Positions 1 through 8,745 of a stretch of DNA of 26,484 nt are shown here, in pieces. Origin of the DNA: a virus; IMG/VR virus record IMGVR_UViG_3300031758_000483, positions 1 to 26,484 of that record. One strand, 5' to 3'. The notes under the pieces were generated by a model, which saw only the letters and a program-made list of their open reading frames with translations, searched no databases and was not told the origin of the DNA. Position 1 is the stretch's first letter. Every line of letters starts with the position of its first letter. The translations under genes and the position numbers were made by a program.

Positions 1-416
1 CTACGCCCACCAGCTATTGGAAATATGAATACCTTTTGCCTGGTGACCGGCTTGGCAACCCGCACTCGGTGCGCGATACCGCTGCAGTTGGCGGCTTCAT
101 TAGTGTCGATTGGGAAATCCACGGCGATAAACTGCTGACGAATTTGGAGTCGGTCTATATCGACTACCAGTACCAGACACCAGAATTTGCAATGCCGCAA
201 TACTTTGTGCAGCTGCTGAAGTACATGATTGCCTGGCACATCGCCGAGCCGATTACAGAACAGGGCGACAAGACACTACGCTGGCGGCAGATTGCTGTTG
301 GCGATCCTGCTGAAAATGGGCGCGGTGGATTCTTCCGGCAGGCTGCTGTGATTGATGGCAAGAATCAGCCGGTGCGCGTTATTGAAGATTACACCTTGGT
401 TTCGGTGAGGAACTAA
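1..416 (+). CDS. Tail tubular protein A, 5' truncated (T7 gp11-like)
   Basis: The reading frame is open from base 3 through the left edge, so the true start lies outside the window; the in-frame TTG at 36 is not a credible start. About 137 C-terminal residues are visible, against roughly 200 in T7 gp11. The visible part has the composition of the tail tubular A family: a segment around YWKYEYLLPGDRLGN, then an aromatic-rich region with IDYQYQTPEFAMPQYFVQLL. In T7-like phages this protein forms the ring joining the portal to the tail nozzle. The stop overlaps the next ATG by one base (TAATG), and the next gene is tail tubular protein B, the usual order, which supports the call. Family assignment is by recognition, not by search. 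Confidence 0.8.
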   Translation, partial: TPTSYWKYEYLLPGDRLGNPHSVRDTAAVGGFISVDWEIHGDKLLTNLESVYIDYQYQTPEFAMPQYFVQLLKYMIAWHIAEPITEQGDKTLRWRQIAVGDPAENGRGGFFRQAAVIDGKNQPVRVIEDYTLVSVRN

Positions 417-2632
417 TGGCACGCTTCGTTGACTTCACAACGAACTTCTCGACGGGTGAGCTCGACCCGTTACTGCGTGCGCGGGTTGACCTGCAGCAGT
501 ATGGCAATGCGCTGGCCAAGGCGACGAATGTCCTGATCCAGCCACAAGGTGGCCTGCGTCGCCGCCCAGGCTTAAAGCATATTTTGCAGTTGCCTAATAC
601 CAGTACAGAATCTGCAGGCAATGGCGTGCGCTTGGTGCCGTTTTCATTTTCTGTTGATGATTCTTACATGCTGTGCTTTACGCATAACCGCATGTATATC
701 ATCAAGAATGGCGTAGTACAGGCCAACATCAACGGCAGCGGAAACAACTACCTGACCACCACCATTGGCAGCAGTATCGTTGACGATATGTGCTGGACGC
801 AGTCGGCTGACACGCTGATTGTGGTGCATCCTGATTTGCAGCCAGTGCGCATAACACGCACCAGCGACACAGCCTGGACGGCCACCACGATTACCTTTGA
901 CAGCATTCCAAAGTACGCATTCAACATTGAGTTTGATACAAACATCGGCTCAACGCTGACCCCATCGGCTGTGTCAGGAAACATCACGCTGACAGCCTCT
1001 GCGACCAATCACGACAGCGGCGCAGCACAGGCTGGCACCAGCACTACCATCACGCTGAAATCAACGGCTAGCGCGACCAATGACATCTATAACGGGATGT
1101 ATGTCACGATTACTAGCGGCACCGGCTCGGGGCAAATTAGGATTATCAAAGACTATGTCGGCAGCACCAAGGTTGCAACAGTAGACGTACCTTGGACGGT
1201 AACGCCAAACGGCACCAGCAATTACCTAGTAACTACTTGGACAACAGAATCGGTCAACCAGTACGTCAATGCCAGCCCACAGGGTCGGGCAAGGATTACC
1301 AGGTACATATCAGCAACAGTGGTCGAAGCTGTTACCGAATACCCATTCTTTAACACCACGGCCATTGATGCTGGCCGCTGGGAGCTTGAGCACAATTACG
1401 AGGATGTCTGGTCGAGCACCAAAGGCTGGCCACGGTCGGTAACTTTCCATGAGGGTCGGCTGTACTTTGGCGGCAGTAAGTCGCGGCCATCGACCGTGTG
1501 GGGCAGCAAGATCGGGCTATTCTTTGACTTTGTGCCGTTTGAATCTTTGGACGATGATGCGGTCGAGGCGACGCTAGATACCAATGATCTGAACGTCATC
1601 ACCGACATCATCAGCTCGCGTGACTTCCAAGTATTTACCACCGGCGGTGAATTCTTTGTACCGCAGCAGGGTACTGATCCGATCACGCCGCTGACCTTCA
1701 CGTTTAAGAACGTCAGCCGAAATGGGATTAAGCCTGGCACTCGGGTGCAATCGGTCGAGTCTGGCTCGGTCTACATCCAGCGCCAGGGCAAGTCGCTCAA
1801 TGAGTTTCTGTTTAGCGATACCCAGCTAACCTACATCACCCAGCGGATCTCGCTGCTGTCTGGCCACTTGCTAAAAGGGCCGCAGCGCATTGCCTTGCGT
1901 CGGGCATCTAGTACAGAAGAGGCAGATCTGTTGCTAATGACCAACACTAACGATGGCAGCATGGCGGTCTTCTCCATCATGCGCAGCCAGCAGATTACGT
2001 CGCCGTCTGAGTACACCACCGACGGTGAGTTTATTGACGTTGGCGTGGACATCACGCAGATCTATGTGGTGACCAAGCGCGTATTCAACGGCACCACAAG
2101 GTACTTCATTGAGCGTTTCCAGGATGATCTGTATACCGACTGCGCATTTATTGGCGGGTCGGCTGGCGGCGTTGGCAGTGGCCTGCCGCACATTGGCAAG
2201 TCGCTGAACGTGATCACCGATGGCGTGCCGCAGAGTAACGAGACTGTCAGCTCTGGCGGCGCTGTGACGTTTGACCGCGAGAGCACGACGAGCTACGAGG
2301 TTGGACTGCCTATTACTGTGTATGCCAAGACAATGCCCGTTGAGATTAAACTGCAGACCGGCAGCCGGGTATCGTTTAAGAAGCGCATCGTTGAGATTAG
2401 CGCGGTGCTAGAGGAGACGCAGAATCTGGTGATTAACAACCAGCCGGTGGCATTTAGGTTGCTGGACAATCCGCTGCTGGATGATCCAGAGCCGATCTAT
2501 ACCGGCATCAAGCGGGTCAATGGTGTGCTGGGTTACAGCCGCGAGCAGTCGATTGAGGTGTCGCAGAATCTGCCGCTGAAGATGAACTTGCTCGGCCTTG
2601 ACTATCGCGTGGCCGTTTACTCGGGAACATAG
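416..2632 (+). CDS. Tail tubular protein B / tail nozzle protein (T7 gp12-like)
   Basis: This 738-residue protein is close in size to T7 gp12 (about 790). The N-terminus has the recognisable signature of phage nozzle proteins: F-T-T-N-F-S-T-G-E-L-D-P-L-L-R-A-R-V-D, then A-T-N-V-L-I-Q-P-Q-G-G-L-R-R-R-P-G. The body is rich in Thr, Ser, Gly and Val, as expected for a beta-propeller-like nozzle, with a conserved-looking stretch near residues 342-360 (VTFHEGRLYFGGSKSRPST). In T7-like virions six copies form the tail tip through which DNA leaves. The start overlaps the tail tubular A stop by one base, implying translational coupling. The following gene begins two bases after the stop. Confidence 0.88.
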   Translation: MARFVDFTTNFSTGELDPLLRARVDLQQYGNALAKATNVLIQPQGGLRRRPGLKHILQLPNTSTESAGNGVRLVPFSFSVDDSYMLCFTHNRMYIIKNGVVQANINGSGNNYLTTTIGSSIVDDMCWTQSADTLIVVHPDLQPVRITRTSDTAWTATTITFDSIPKYAFNIEFDTNIGSTLTPSAVSGNITLTASATNHDSGAAQAGTSTTITLKSTASATNDIYNGMYVTITSGTGSGQIRIIKDYVGSTKVATVDVPWTVTPNGTSNYLVTTWTTESVNQYVNASPQGRARITRYISATVVEAVTEYPFFNTTAIDAGRWELEHNYEDVWSSTKGWPRSVTFHEGRLYFGGSKSRPSTVWGSKIGLFFDFVPFESLDDDAVEATLDTNDLNVITDIISSRDFQVFTTGGEFFVPQQGTDPITPLTFTFKNVSRNGIKPGTRVQSVESGSVYIQRQGKSLNEFLFSDTQLTYITQRISLLSGHLLKGPQRIALRRASSTEEADLLLMTNTNDGSMAVFSIMRSQQITSPSEYTTDGEFIDVGVDITQIYVVTKRVFNGTTRYFIERFQDDLYTDCAFIGGSAGGVGSGLPHIGKSLNVITDGVPQSNETVSSGGAVTFDRESTTSYEVGLPITVYAKTMPVEIKLQTGSRVSFKKRIVEISAVLEETQNLVINNQPVAFRLLDNPLLDDPEPIYTGIKRVNGVLGYSREQSIEVSQNLPLKMNLLGLDYRVAVYSGT

Positions 2633-2634
2633 AC

Positions 2635-3312
2635 ATGGCAGCACCTACTGACACAAGCGCATATTGGAATCAGCCCGTAATGCGAAGTGCTCCAGCGGCA
2701 GCAAGCGCTGGCAACATTTCGGGCGGGATGATAGTCGCAGGCGCTGGCCTTATTGCATCCTATGGTGCGGCTCAAGCGCAGCTAGCGGCTGGTATCCAAC
2801 AGCAGACAGGCTACCTGCTGCAGGCACGCGACAACTTGGCGGTGGCCGAGGTTCGCGCAGAAATGTCGGATCAGTATGCGCAGATCCAGGCTGGCCGCAT
2901 GTTGAAGAAGGCGCAGGTTGAAGCGCAGAATTACCAGATCGCTGGCAACCAGCTGCTGAAGAATTTGAGGGCGACTAATGCCACAGCTAGAGCTCGAGCT
3001 GCTGCGTCGGGTGTCGCATTTGGCGAAGGCAGCGCAGCTGCAATCCAGCGCGAGAATGTGCAGGCCACCATGTTTGATGTTGGCATTGCTGATCTGAACG
3101 CGCTGACAGCTCGCGTGCTTGGGTTTGAGGATGCGTCTGCGATGATCCAATCGACTGACTATCAGAACTTCCTGAACGTGTTTGCGGCACAGCGCCAGGC
3201 TGGTCAGTACACCCAAGCTGGCAAAGCTGCGCGTCAGCAGGCTGGTTTGTTGGCTGGTGCTACATTGACCCGTGGCGCAATAGAGTTTGCCCAAACTGGC
3301 TACAGATCATAA
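2635..3312 (+). CDS. Internal virion protein candidate (T7 gp14-like position)
   Basis: This 225-residue protein has an Ala/Gln-rich composition. A hydrophobic Gly/Ala segment at about residues 28-46 (GNISGGMIVAGAGLIASYGA) is followed by a long Ala/Gln/Glu helix-forming region. A motif near residues 122-140 (AAASGVAFGEGSAAAIQREN) resembles the S-G-V/I-...-G-S-A/P motif of T7 gp14-type internal virion proteins. Such proteins are ejected first and line a channel across the outer membrane. It starts two bases after tail tubular protein B and precedes two larger ejection candidates, matching the gp12-gp14-gp15-gp16 order of T7. Assignment rests on order, length, composition and the motif. Confidence 0.65.
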   Translation: MAAPTDTSAYWNQPVMRSAPAAASAGNISGGMIVAGAGLIASYGAAQAQLAAGIQQQTGYLLQARDNLAVAEVRAEMSDQYAQIQAGRMLKKAQVEAQNYQIAGNQLLKNLRATNATARARAAASGVAFGEGSAAAIQRENVQATMFDVGIADLNALTARVLGFEDASAMIQSTDYQNFLNVFAAQRQAGQYTQAGKAARQQAGLLAGATLTRGAIEFAQTGYRS

Positions 3313-3321
3313 GGCAACAAC

Positions 3322-5097
3322 ATGGCAACCAGAATTGAATCAGGCCGAATCCAAATAGATGCACCAGGCGGCGTGCCGATGGAGCGCGTTGGGCCGCCAC
3401 AAGTTGATTTTATGGCTGCAGCCAGAGAAGAGGCTAGAGGCGCAGCCACGATGGCTGACATCATTGACCGTATGTCAACGAGCGTCTTTGGCATGGCCAA
3501 GGAAATGGCGCAAGAAGAGGCGCTGCGGTTTGCTGCAGAAAATCCAATTACTGATCAACAGCTCGCGCTTGCCAGAGAGGGGTTGCCATCAGCAATTCCT
3601 GGTGTAGGCAAAATGTCCAATGATGTAACGGTCTATGGCAAGGCATTGCAAAAGGCTCGCACGCTGCAGCTGTCTGGTTATTTTGAGATGGAAGGCCGGA
3701 ACGAATTAGCAAAGCTGCTGGTTGATGTGCAGAACGGCAAAGCATCTTCGACCGATGTTGCAAATAAGATTGCTGTTGTGACTGATGGGTATGCCAAATC
3801 GTTAGCCAAGATTGATGGCGAGGCATCCATCAAGCTGCGTGCAACTATGGCAACGCATGGCAACACGGTGCTGAATGCTGCCTATGAGTCTGAGTTAAAG
3901 CGCAAGAAAGCGCAGGACATCACCAAGTTTGACTTGGACTTTGACAACACAATGAAGCTGCTAGAGGTTACCGTTTCCAGAGGTTACTGGATTGACCCAG
4001 ATAACAACCAAAGATCAATCAATGATCTTGTCAAAAATATAGAAGTAAACATTGCCAATCAATCGCTGCTGATCGGTGATGCTGGCGTTCAAAAAGAGTA
4101 TAGCGAAAAGTTTCGCGTTGCGTTGCGCACGGCAAAAATCAATGCTATGACTCAGCATATTACGGGCAACGAGTTTATGACAGACCCAACTGCCACGCTA
4201 AACAAAATAAGAACTGGCGATGTCGGCAAGATGTCTCAGTTATTTAAGGAAATGGTCGCAACTGATTTTGATGCTGTTGCAAAAGTAACTGCCAACTATA
4301 TGTTGGCCGTCAATCAGAAAGAAGAGATTGCACGACGCAAGCGAGATGATGAGAAGCGTGCTGCAGAAGCAACAGCGATTGATTTGCTTGAAAAGATATA
4401 TCCAATCAAAGACACCAAAAACCCAACGCGAATAAAACTTGTTGAGCAACTAATGGCGCTGCCGCCAGGATCAATTCCTATTGGCACGATCAAAGATATT
4501 CTTGAGCCAGAGAAAGAAGGCGAAGGTAATTTATTGGCTGAATACAATGCGGAAGGTTTAATATTTGCCAACAAACTTACTACAAAAGAGCAGCTAGATA
4601 GAATTCCTGGCTTAAACCTAAAGCAAAGAATGTCATTGCAACGGTTGATGAATAAGGAAAATAAATCTGGCGATAGAGAACTAGATTCTGGATTAAACAA
4701 ACTTGCCGGTATAAATGCCGATCCTGGAACAATTGTTGTGCTTGATAAGAACAGCGAAGAATTTAAGCGTAAGCAAGAATTAAAAACCAGGGTGCTTCAA
4801 ATACAAGCAGAGGCTTCTGCAAAAGGTGAAACCATAACCGAGCGCCAGATTCTGAATCAGATTGAATCTGAAATCCTTGCAAAGAAAAATACTTCTGAAG
4901 CAAAGCAGGCAAAAGATTCGCTGGATTACTTTGTGATTGATAAGAGCGGTCGCGCAAAGCCAGATCGGGATTGGATTACTGGCCCGGTCAATCGACAGAC
5001 TTTGCCAGCGCTAAAACAAAAAGCTGGAACTGATCCAAAGAAATTGCGCCAGATCCAAGAGATTGAGCGCCTGCTAAAAATATCCGAGGGAGGCTGA
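3322..5097 (+). CDS. Internal virion / ejection protein candidate (gp15-like position)
   Basis: This 591-residue soluble, mostly helical, highly charged protein begins with a short disordered segment containing P-G-G-V-P and a helical region rich in A, E and M (about residues 28-75). I see no signal peptide, membrane span or catalytic motif. By position between the gp14-like and the 973-residue protein, and by size (T7 gp15 is about 750), it is probably an internal core protein injected into the cell. The second half (about 4240-4950) is clearly richer in A/T than its neighbours; three 60-base lines I counted by hand were 33-40% GC. The stop (TGA 5095-5097) lies one base before the GTG of the next gene. 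Confidence 0.55.
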   Translation: MATRIESGRIQIDAPGGVPMERVGPPQVDFMAAAREEARGAATMADIIDRMSTSVFGMAKEMAQEEALRFAAENPITDQQLALAREGLPSAIPGVGKMSNDVTVYGKALQKARTLQLSGYFEMEGRNELAKLLVDVQNGKASSTDVANKIAVVTDGYAKSLAKIDGEASIKLRATMATHGNTVLNAAYESELKRKKAQDITKFDLDFDNTMKLLEVTVSRGYWIDPDNNQRSINDLVKNIEVNIANQSLLIGDAGVQKEYSEKFRVALRTAKINAMTQHITGNEFMTDPTATLNKIRTGDVGKMSQLFKEMVATDFDAVAKVTANYMLAVNQKEEIARRKRDDEKRAAEATAIDLLEKIYPIKDTKNPTRIKLVEQLMALPPGSIPIGTIKDILEPEKEGEGNLLAEYNAEGLIFANKLTTKEQLDRIPGLNLKQRMSLQRLMNKENKSGDRELDSGLNKLAGINADPGTIVVLDKNSEEFKRKQELKTRVLQIQAEASAKGETITERQILNQIESEILAKKNTSEAKQAKDSLDYFVIDKSGRAKPDRDWITGPVNRQTLPALKQKAGTDPKKLRQIQEIERLLKISEGG

Positions 5098-5098
5098 A

Positions 5099-5791
5099 GT
5101 GGCATACAGCCAAATTGAACAGCGTTACATGGACATGATTGTGGAGGGGTACTTCCCCACCACGCCACCAGAGCCTGCGCCACAGGAGCCCAGCCTAGAG
5201 GGCGTTCAGCTGGCCGCTGGCCCGAGCAAGACGCGCACAGATGCGCCTGCTGGTGCTGGCTTGCCTAAAGCGCCGACCACGCCTGAACAGGCTGCGGAGA
5301 TGATGCGCAATCTGCCGCTGGCAACGCAATCGGAAATGATCATGCGCAGGATTGCAGAGGATCAGAAGGCTGGCGTTGTGGGCTCTGTCATTCCAAAAGA
5401 TATGACGCTGCGTGAGAAGCTGGCTTCTGGTATGCAGCAGATGCTGATTGACAACACCGGCATGGACAATGTTCGCGCACGCAGGCTGGCTCAAACCATG
5501 TTTGGCGGCGAGAGCTCTGGCGCACCGCTTGGCATTGGCTTGGTTGATGTCACGCCGTTTGTCATTCCACTTGCCGCGCAAGAAGCAGGTATCTCTGCTG
5601 GTGAGGCAAGAGAGGCCGCGCAGGCGGGTGAGTATGGCAAGGCCGCATTGAGCTACGGAACTGGCGTGCTGCAGGGGTTGGATGTTGTGCCTGGCGTTGC
5701 GCTTGCCGCAAAAGGTGGCAAGGCTTTGGGTGAGGCGCTGGCATCAAAAACCAAAGCAAAAAACAAAATGAAAGCTGGAGGTGCTGAATAA
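5099..5791 (+). CDS. Hypothetical virion-associated protein in the ejection-protein block
   Basis: This 230-residue protein starts with GTG one base after the previous stop, preceded by the purine-rich GAGGGAGGCTGAA; an ATG at 5129 is the alternative. The N-terminal 60 residues are Pro/Ala-rich and look disordered (PTTPPEPAPQEPS). The middle is helical (AEMMRNLPLATQSEMIMRRI). A hydrophobic segment near residues 145-165 includes GIGLVDVTPFVIPLAAQEAG, and a second Gly/Ala segment lies near 184-210. The C-terminal tail is basic. Its stop overlaps the ATG of the 973-residue protein (TAATG), so the two are probably co-translated and may be partners. I do not recognise the family. A part in ejection or internal core is inferred from position only. 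Confidence 0.55.
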   Translation: MAYSQIEQRYMDMIVEGYFPTTPPEPAPQEPSLEGVQLAAGPSKTRTDAPAGAGLPKAPTTPEQAAEMMRNLPLATQSEMIMRRIAEDQKAGVVGSVIPKDMTLREKLASGMQQMLIDNTGMDNVRARRLAQTMFGGESSGAPLGIGLVDVTPFVIPLAAQEAGISAGEAREAAQAGEYGKAALSYGTGVLQGLDVVPGVALAAKGGKALGEALASKTKAKNKMKAGGAE

Positions 5792-8712
5792 TGGCAACCG
5801 CACCACTTGAGCAGCGCCTCGGTTCTATCCTGCCTGACGTACCTACAGCGCCGACCGGTGAGGTGCCGCTAGAGCCGTTTCCAATGGAAGCAGCCGCCGA
5901 TCCGATAGACATGCCGAGCGGCGACCCTGGCTCGCCTAACATGGACGGGATGCAGGTTGCTGGTGTCGGATCGCTTCTCCGCAAGATGGTCACCGAAGCA
6001 AAGCCAAGCGCTGGCCGCAGAATCGTTAGCGATGCTGTGCCGGCTGATGCTCTGCCGGAGGCTGCAAAGGTTGGCCGAGTTACCGTAATTCCAGAAGCTG
6101 GCGATGTACTGACTACCCAGGTGCAGCAGGCCACAGAGGCTAGAAAAGCAGCTGGTGCCACCAAGGGTAAGCCGAGCCCAACGACAGCCGAGCGTGCTGC
6201 TGGTGTGCCTGTTGAGCCGTTCAACCTGTCTCGCTATCAGAGTGAAGATGCAGCTGCCGTGATTGGTGGCGTGGCCGATGCGCTGGGCATTAAGACCAAG
6301 CGCGTCACCTTTGATGAGATCAAGAAGAAAGCGGAAGACAGCGGAATCAGCGAGTCTTTTCTCGCTCGCTTGACATCACCAGACGGCACGATGCTGCCGA
6401 GCGCTGTGGATACTTACAAGGCTTTGCAGGTGCTGGAGTCTAGCGCTGTTGAGCTTGATCGTTTATTCAAACTGGTTAATACCGGCGCTGCAACTGACAT
6501 TGATAAGCTGGCACTGCGTCAGCAAATCGCTTTCCACGGCCTGATCCAAAAGGGCGTTAAGGGCATCCAGACTGAGACAGCCCGAGCTCTGGCCGTTATG
6601 CGTATGCCACGCGATGGCAAGTCGCAGGCACTGCGCCAGGTACTAGATGAGTTTGGTGGCGACAATGCGCTGACCGATATGGCTCGGTCTTATCTGTCGC
6701 TTGAGACACGCGCAGCTAAAAATGCAATGGTCGAAAAGTCTATGATGTCCGGCGTTAAGGATGTCTGGATGACTACATGGATCAATGGCCTGCTATCGTC
6801 GCCGGTCACCCACGCAAAGAACATTGTCTCGAACTCGCTGTTCGGTCTGTACCAGATCCCAGAGCGGTTGGTGGCTGGGCTGTATTCCAATTACTTGCCG
6901 CAGAAGATCCGGGCTGGCGAGCTGCCGCCAGGGCTGCGCTGGTTTGGTGACAGGGTGCCTGGTAGCGCAGAAGAGCGCATCGAGCTGGATGAGGCGTTGA
7001 CGATGACGCTGTCGCTGCGCAACGCCCTCAAAGAAAGTTTCGAGCTGGCATCCAAGGCATGGAGTTCAAACGCACCACAGCTGGATATTGCCAGCAAGGT
7101 TGAGCTCAGTCGCGCTCCGATGGAAAGCATGGGCGAGACACTGCAGCGCATGACCGGCGCAAAGCAGGACAGCTGGATCGGCAAAGGGCTGGACTACTAC
7201 GGCACAGCGGTGACGCTGCCTGGTCGTGCGTTGATGACCGAGGACGAATTCTTCAAGGGCTTTGGATACCGTTTGCAAATGAATGTAGTGGCCACTAGGC
7301 GCTCAAAGAAAATCTACCGCGATGCAATTGACGCTGGCATGTCAGAGCAAGACGCGACTGCAAAAGCCACGCAAGAATTGCAGGATATGTTGCAAAACCC
7401 GCCGAGGGATTTGGATGAGGCGGCGATGGCATATGCCAAGGAAGGCACTTTCCAAGCGGATCTGCCGCCAGGTCTGGCCAAGCTGCAGAATGTCTTTAAC
7501 CATCCGGCGCTCAAGATTGTGGTGCCATTCTTTAAGACCCCAGCCAACATTGGATTAAATGTTGTGGAGCGCACACCATTTGCGCCACTATCGTCACGCT
7601 GGCGGCAAGAGATCGCAGCTGGTGGGCCAGAGCGCGACATGGCGCTGGCCAAGGTATCTTTTGGTTCAACGGTGCTGGCAGGCTTTGCCTTGTGGGCTGC
7701 AGAGGGCGGCTTGACCGGTCGCGGCCCGGAGCGCAAAGAAGAGCGCGACGCATTGATGCGCACCGGCTGGCAACCATACAGCATGAAGATAGGCGACGAG
7801 TGGTATTCGTTCCAAGGCATGGAGCCGATTGGCGCACTGATGGCCATTGCTGCCGACTACGCCGAGTACGCCAAGCATGAGCCCGATGCCAGCAAGGTCG
7901 AGGAAGTTTTCCTGGGCGCGACCTACGGCCTGTATGAGTACCTAAAAGAGCAGCCTTATCTGCAGGGTATCGCTGATGTTGGCAAGCTGATTGGCTTTAA
8001 TGAGTCTGGCCGGGTAGATGGCGAGAAGATTGTCAACGGCTTGGTCAAACAGTTTGGTGGCTTTGTAATTGGCGGCTCGCCTGGTGGTGTTTACAGCTCG
8101 GCTGTGGCCAACATTGATCGCCTGCTAGACCCGACCAAGAAGGACACCAAAGCCAGCCCGGATCTGCCTATGGGCGTGCGTGGGTTTGTCGAGGCATTCA
8201 ACCAGTACCGCAGCCGTTTGCCTTACTTTAGCGAGTCACTAACAGAGGATTTGAATTTGTGGGGCGACACGATGAAGCGCAGCCAAGGCAACCCGTGGGA
8301 GCTAATACTGCCGACTAGGGTATCGCCGGATCAATTTTCGGAGGTAGATGATCTGCTGGTCGAGATCGGCTCGCCAATCGGCGTGCCTGACCGCAAGACA
8401 TCATTCACCATAGGCGAAGGCGAGGGTTCAGTCTCTGCGCCAGTAGAGCTAACACCAGAGCAACGCAACCGACTGCTGACCATCTACGGCAAAGAGACTG
8501 ATGCCAAGCAGACAATTCTTAACACCATGACGATGCCAGGCTTTGACCTGTTGCCATTAGATCAAAAGCAGAAGATGGTGCAGAAGGTACACAGCAAATA
8601 CATGGGGTTTGCAAAACAGAAACTAATGTCGGAATATCCTGAAATTCAAGACAAAATCATGGACATTGGCGAGGCGCGTCAGTCTTTTGGCATCTATTAC
8701 AAACCAGATTAA
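5791..8712 (+). CDS. Large internal virion protein (gp16-like role; polyvalent-protein type)
   Basis: This 973-residue protein is the largest in the window and sits where T7 carries its big ejection protein. The first about 145 residues are Pro/Ala-rich and low in structure. Residues around 326-355 carry a distinctive block (VWMTTWINGLLSSPVTHAKN), followed by SNSLFGLYQIPERLVAG. I recall similar blocks in large phage internal or polyvalent proteins delivered with DNA. A hydrophobic stretch near residues 612-635 could insert in a membrane. I see no clear lytic transglycosylase motif of the kind found at the T7 gp16 N-terminus, so the wall-opening activity may be missing or elsewhere. The start overlaps the upstream stop by one base. 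Function by position and family resemblance. Confidence 0.62.
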   Translation: MATAPLEQRLGSILPDVPTAPTGEVPLEPFPMEAAADPIDMPSGDPGSPNMDGMQVAGVGSLLRKMVTEAKPSAGRRIVSDAVPADALPEAAKVGRVTVIPEAGDVLTTQVQQATEARKAAGATKGKPSPTTAERAAGVPVEPFNLSRYQSEDAAAVIGGVADALGIKTKRVTFDEIKKKAEDSGISESFLARLTSPDGTMLPSAVDTYKALQVLESSAVELDRLFKLVNTGAATDIDKLALRQQIAFHGLIQKGVKGIQTETARALAVMRMPRDGKSQALRQVLDEFGGDNALTDMARSYLSLETRAAKNAMVEKSMMSGVKDVWMTTWINGLLSSPVTHAKNIVSNSLFGLYQIPERLVAGLYSNYLPQKIRAGELPPGLRWFGDRVPGSAEERIELDEALTMTLSLRNALKESFELASKAWSSNAPQLDIASKVELSRAPMESMGETLQRMTGAKQDSWIGKGLDYYGTAVTLPGRALMTEDEFFKGFGYRLQMNVVATRRSKKIYRDAIDAGMSEQDATAKATQELQDMLQNPPRDLDEAAMAYAKEGTFQADLPPGLAKLQNVFNHPALKIVVPFFKTPANIGLNVVERTPFAPLSSRWRQEIAAGGPERDMALAKVSFGSTVLAGFALWAAEGGLTGRGPERKEERDALMRTGWQPYSMKIGDEWYSFQGMEPIGALMAIAADYAEYAKHEPDASKVEEVFLGATYGLYEYLKEQPYLQGIADVGKLIGFNESGRVDGEKIVNGLVKQFGGFVIGGSPGGVYSSAVANIDRLLDPTKKDTKASPDLPMGVRGFVEAFNQYRSRLPYFSESLTEDLNLWGDTMKRSQGNPWELILPTRVSPDQFSEVDDLLVEIGSPIGVPDRKTSFTIGEGEGSVSAPVELTPEQRNRLLTIYGKETDAKQTILNTMTMPGFDLLPLDQKQKMVQKVHSKYMGFAKQKLMSEYPEIQDKIMDIGEARQSFGIYYKPD

Positions 8713-8745
8713 GCTAGTAAAATTTTGACAAGGAAGGAATAAATC

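Noticed and set aside
8713-8745. TTGACA before the tail fibre gene as a promoter
   Set aside because: There is no -10 at a workable distance upstream of the start, and the spacing from the preceding stop is typical of a ribosome-binding region only.
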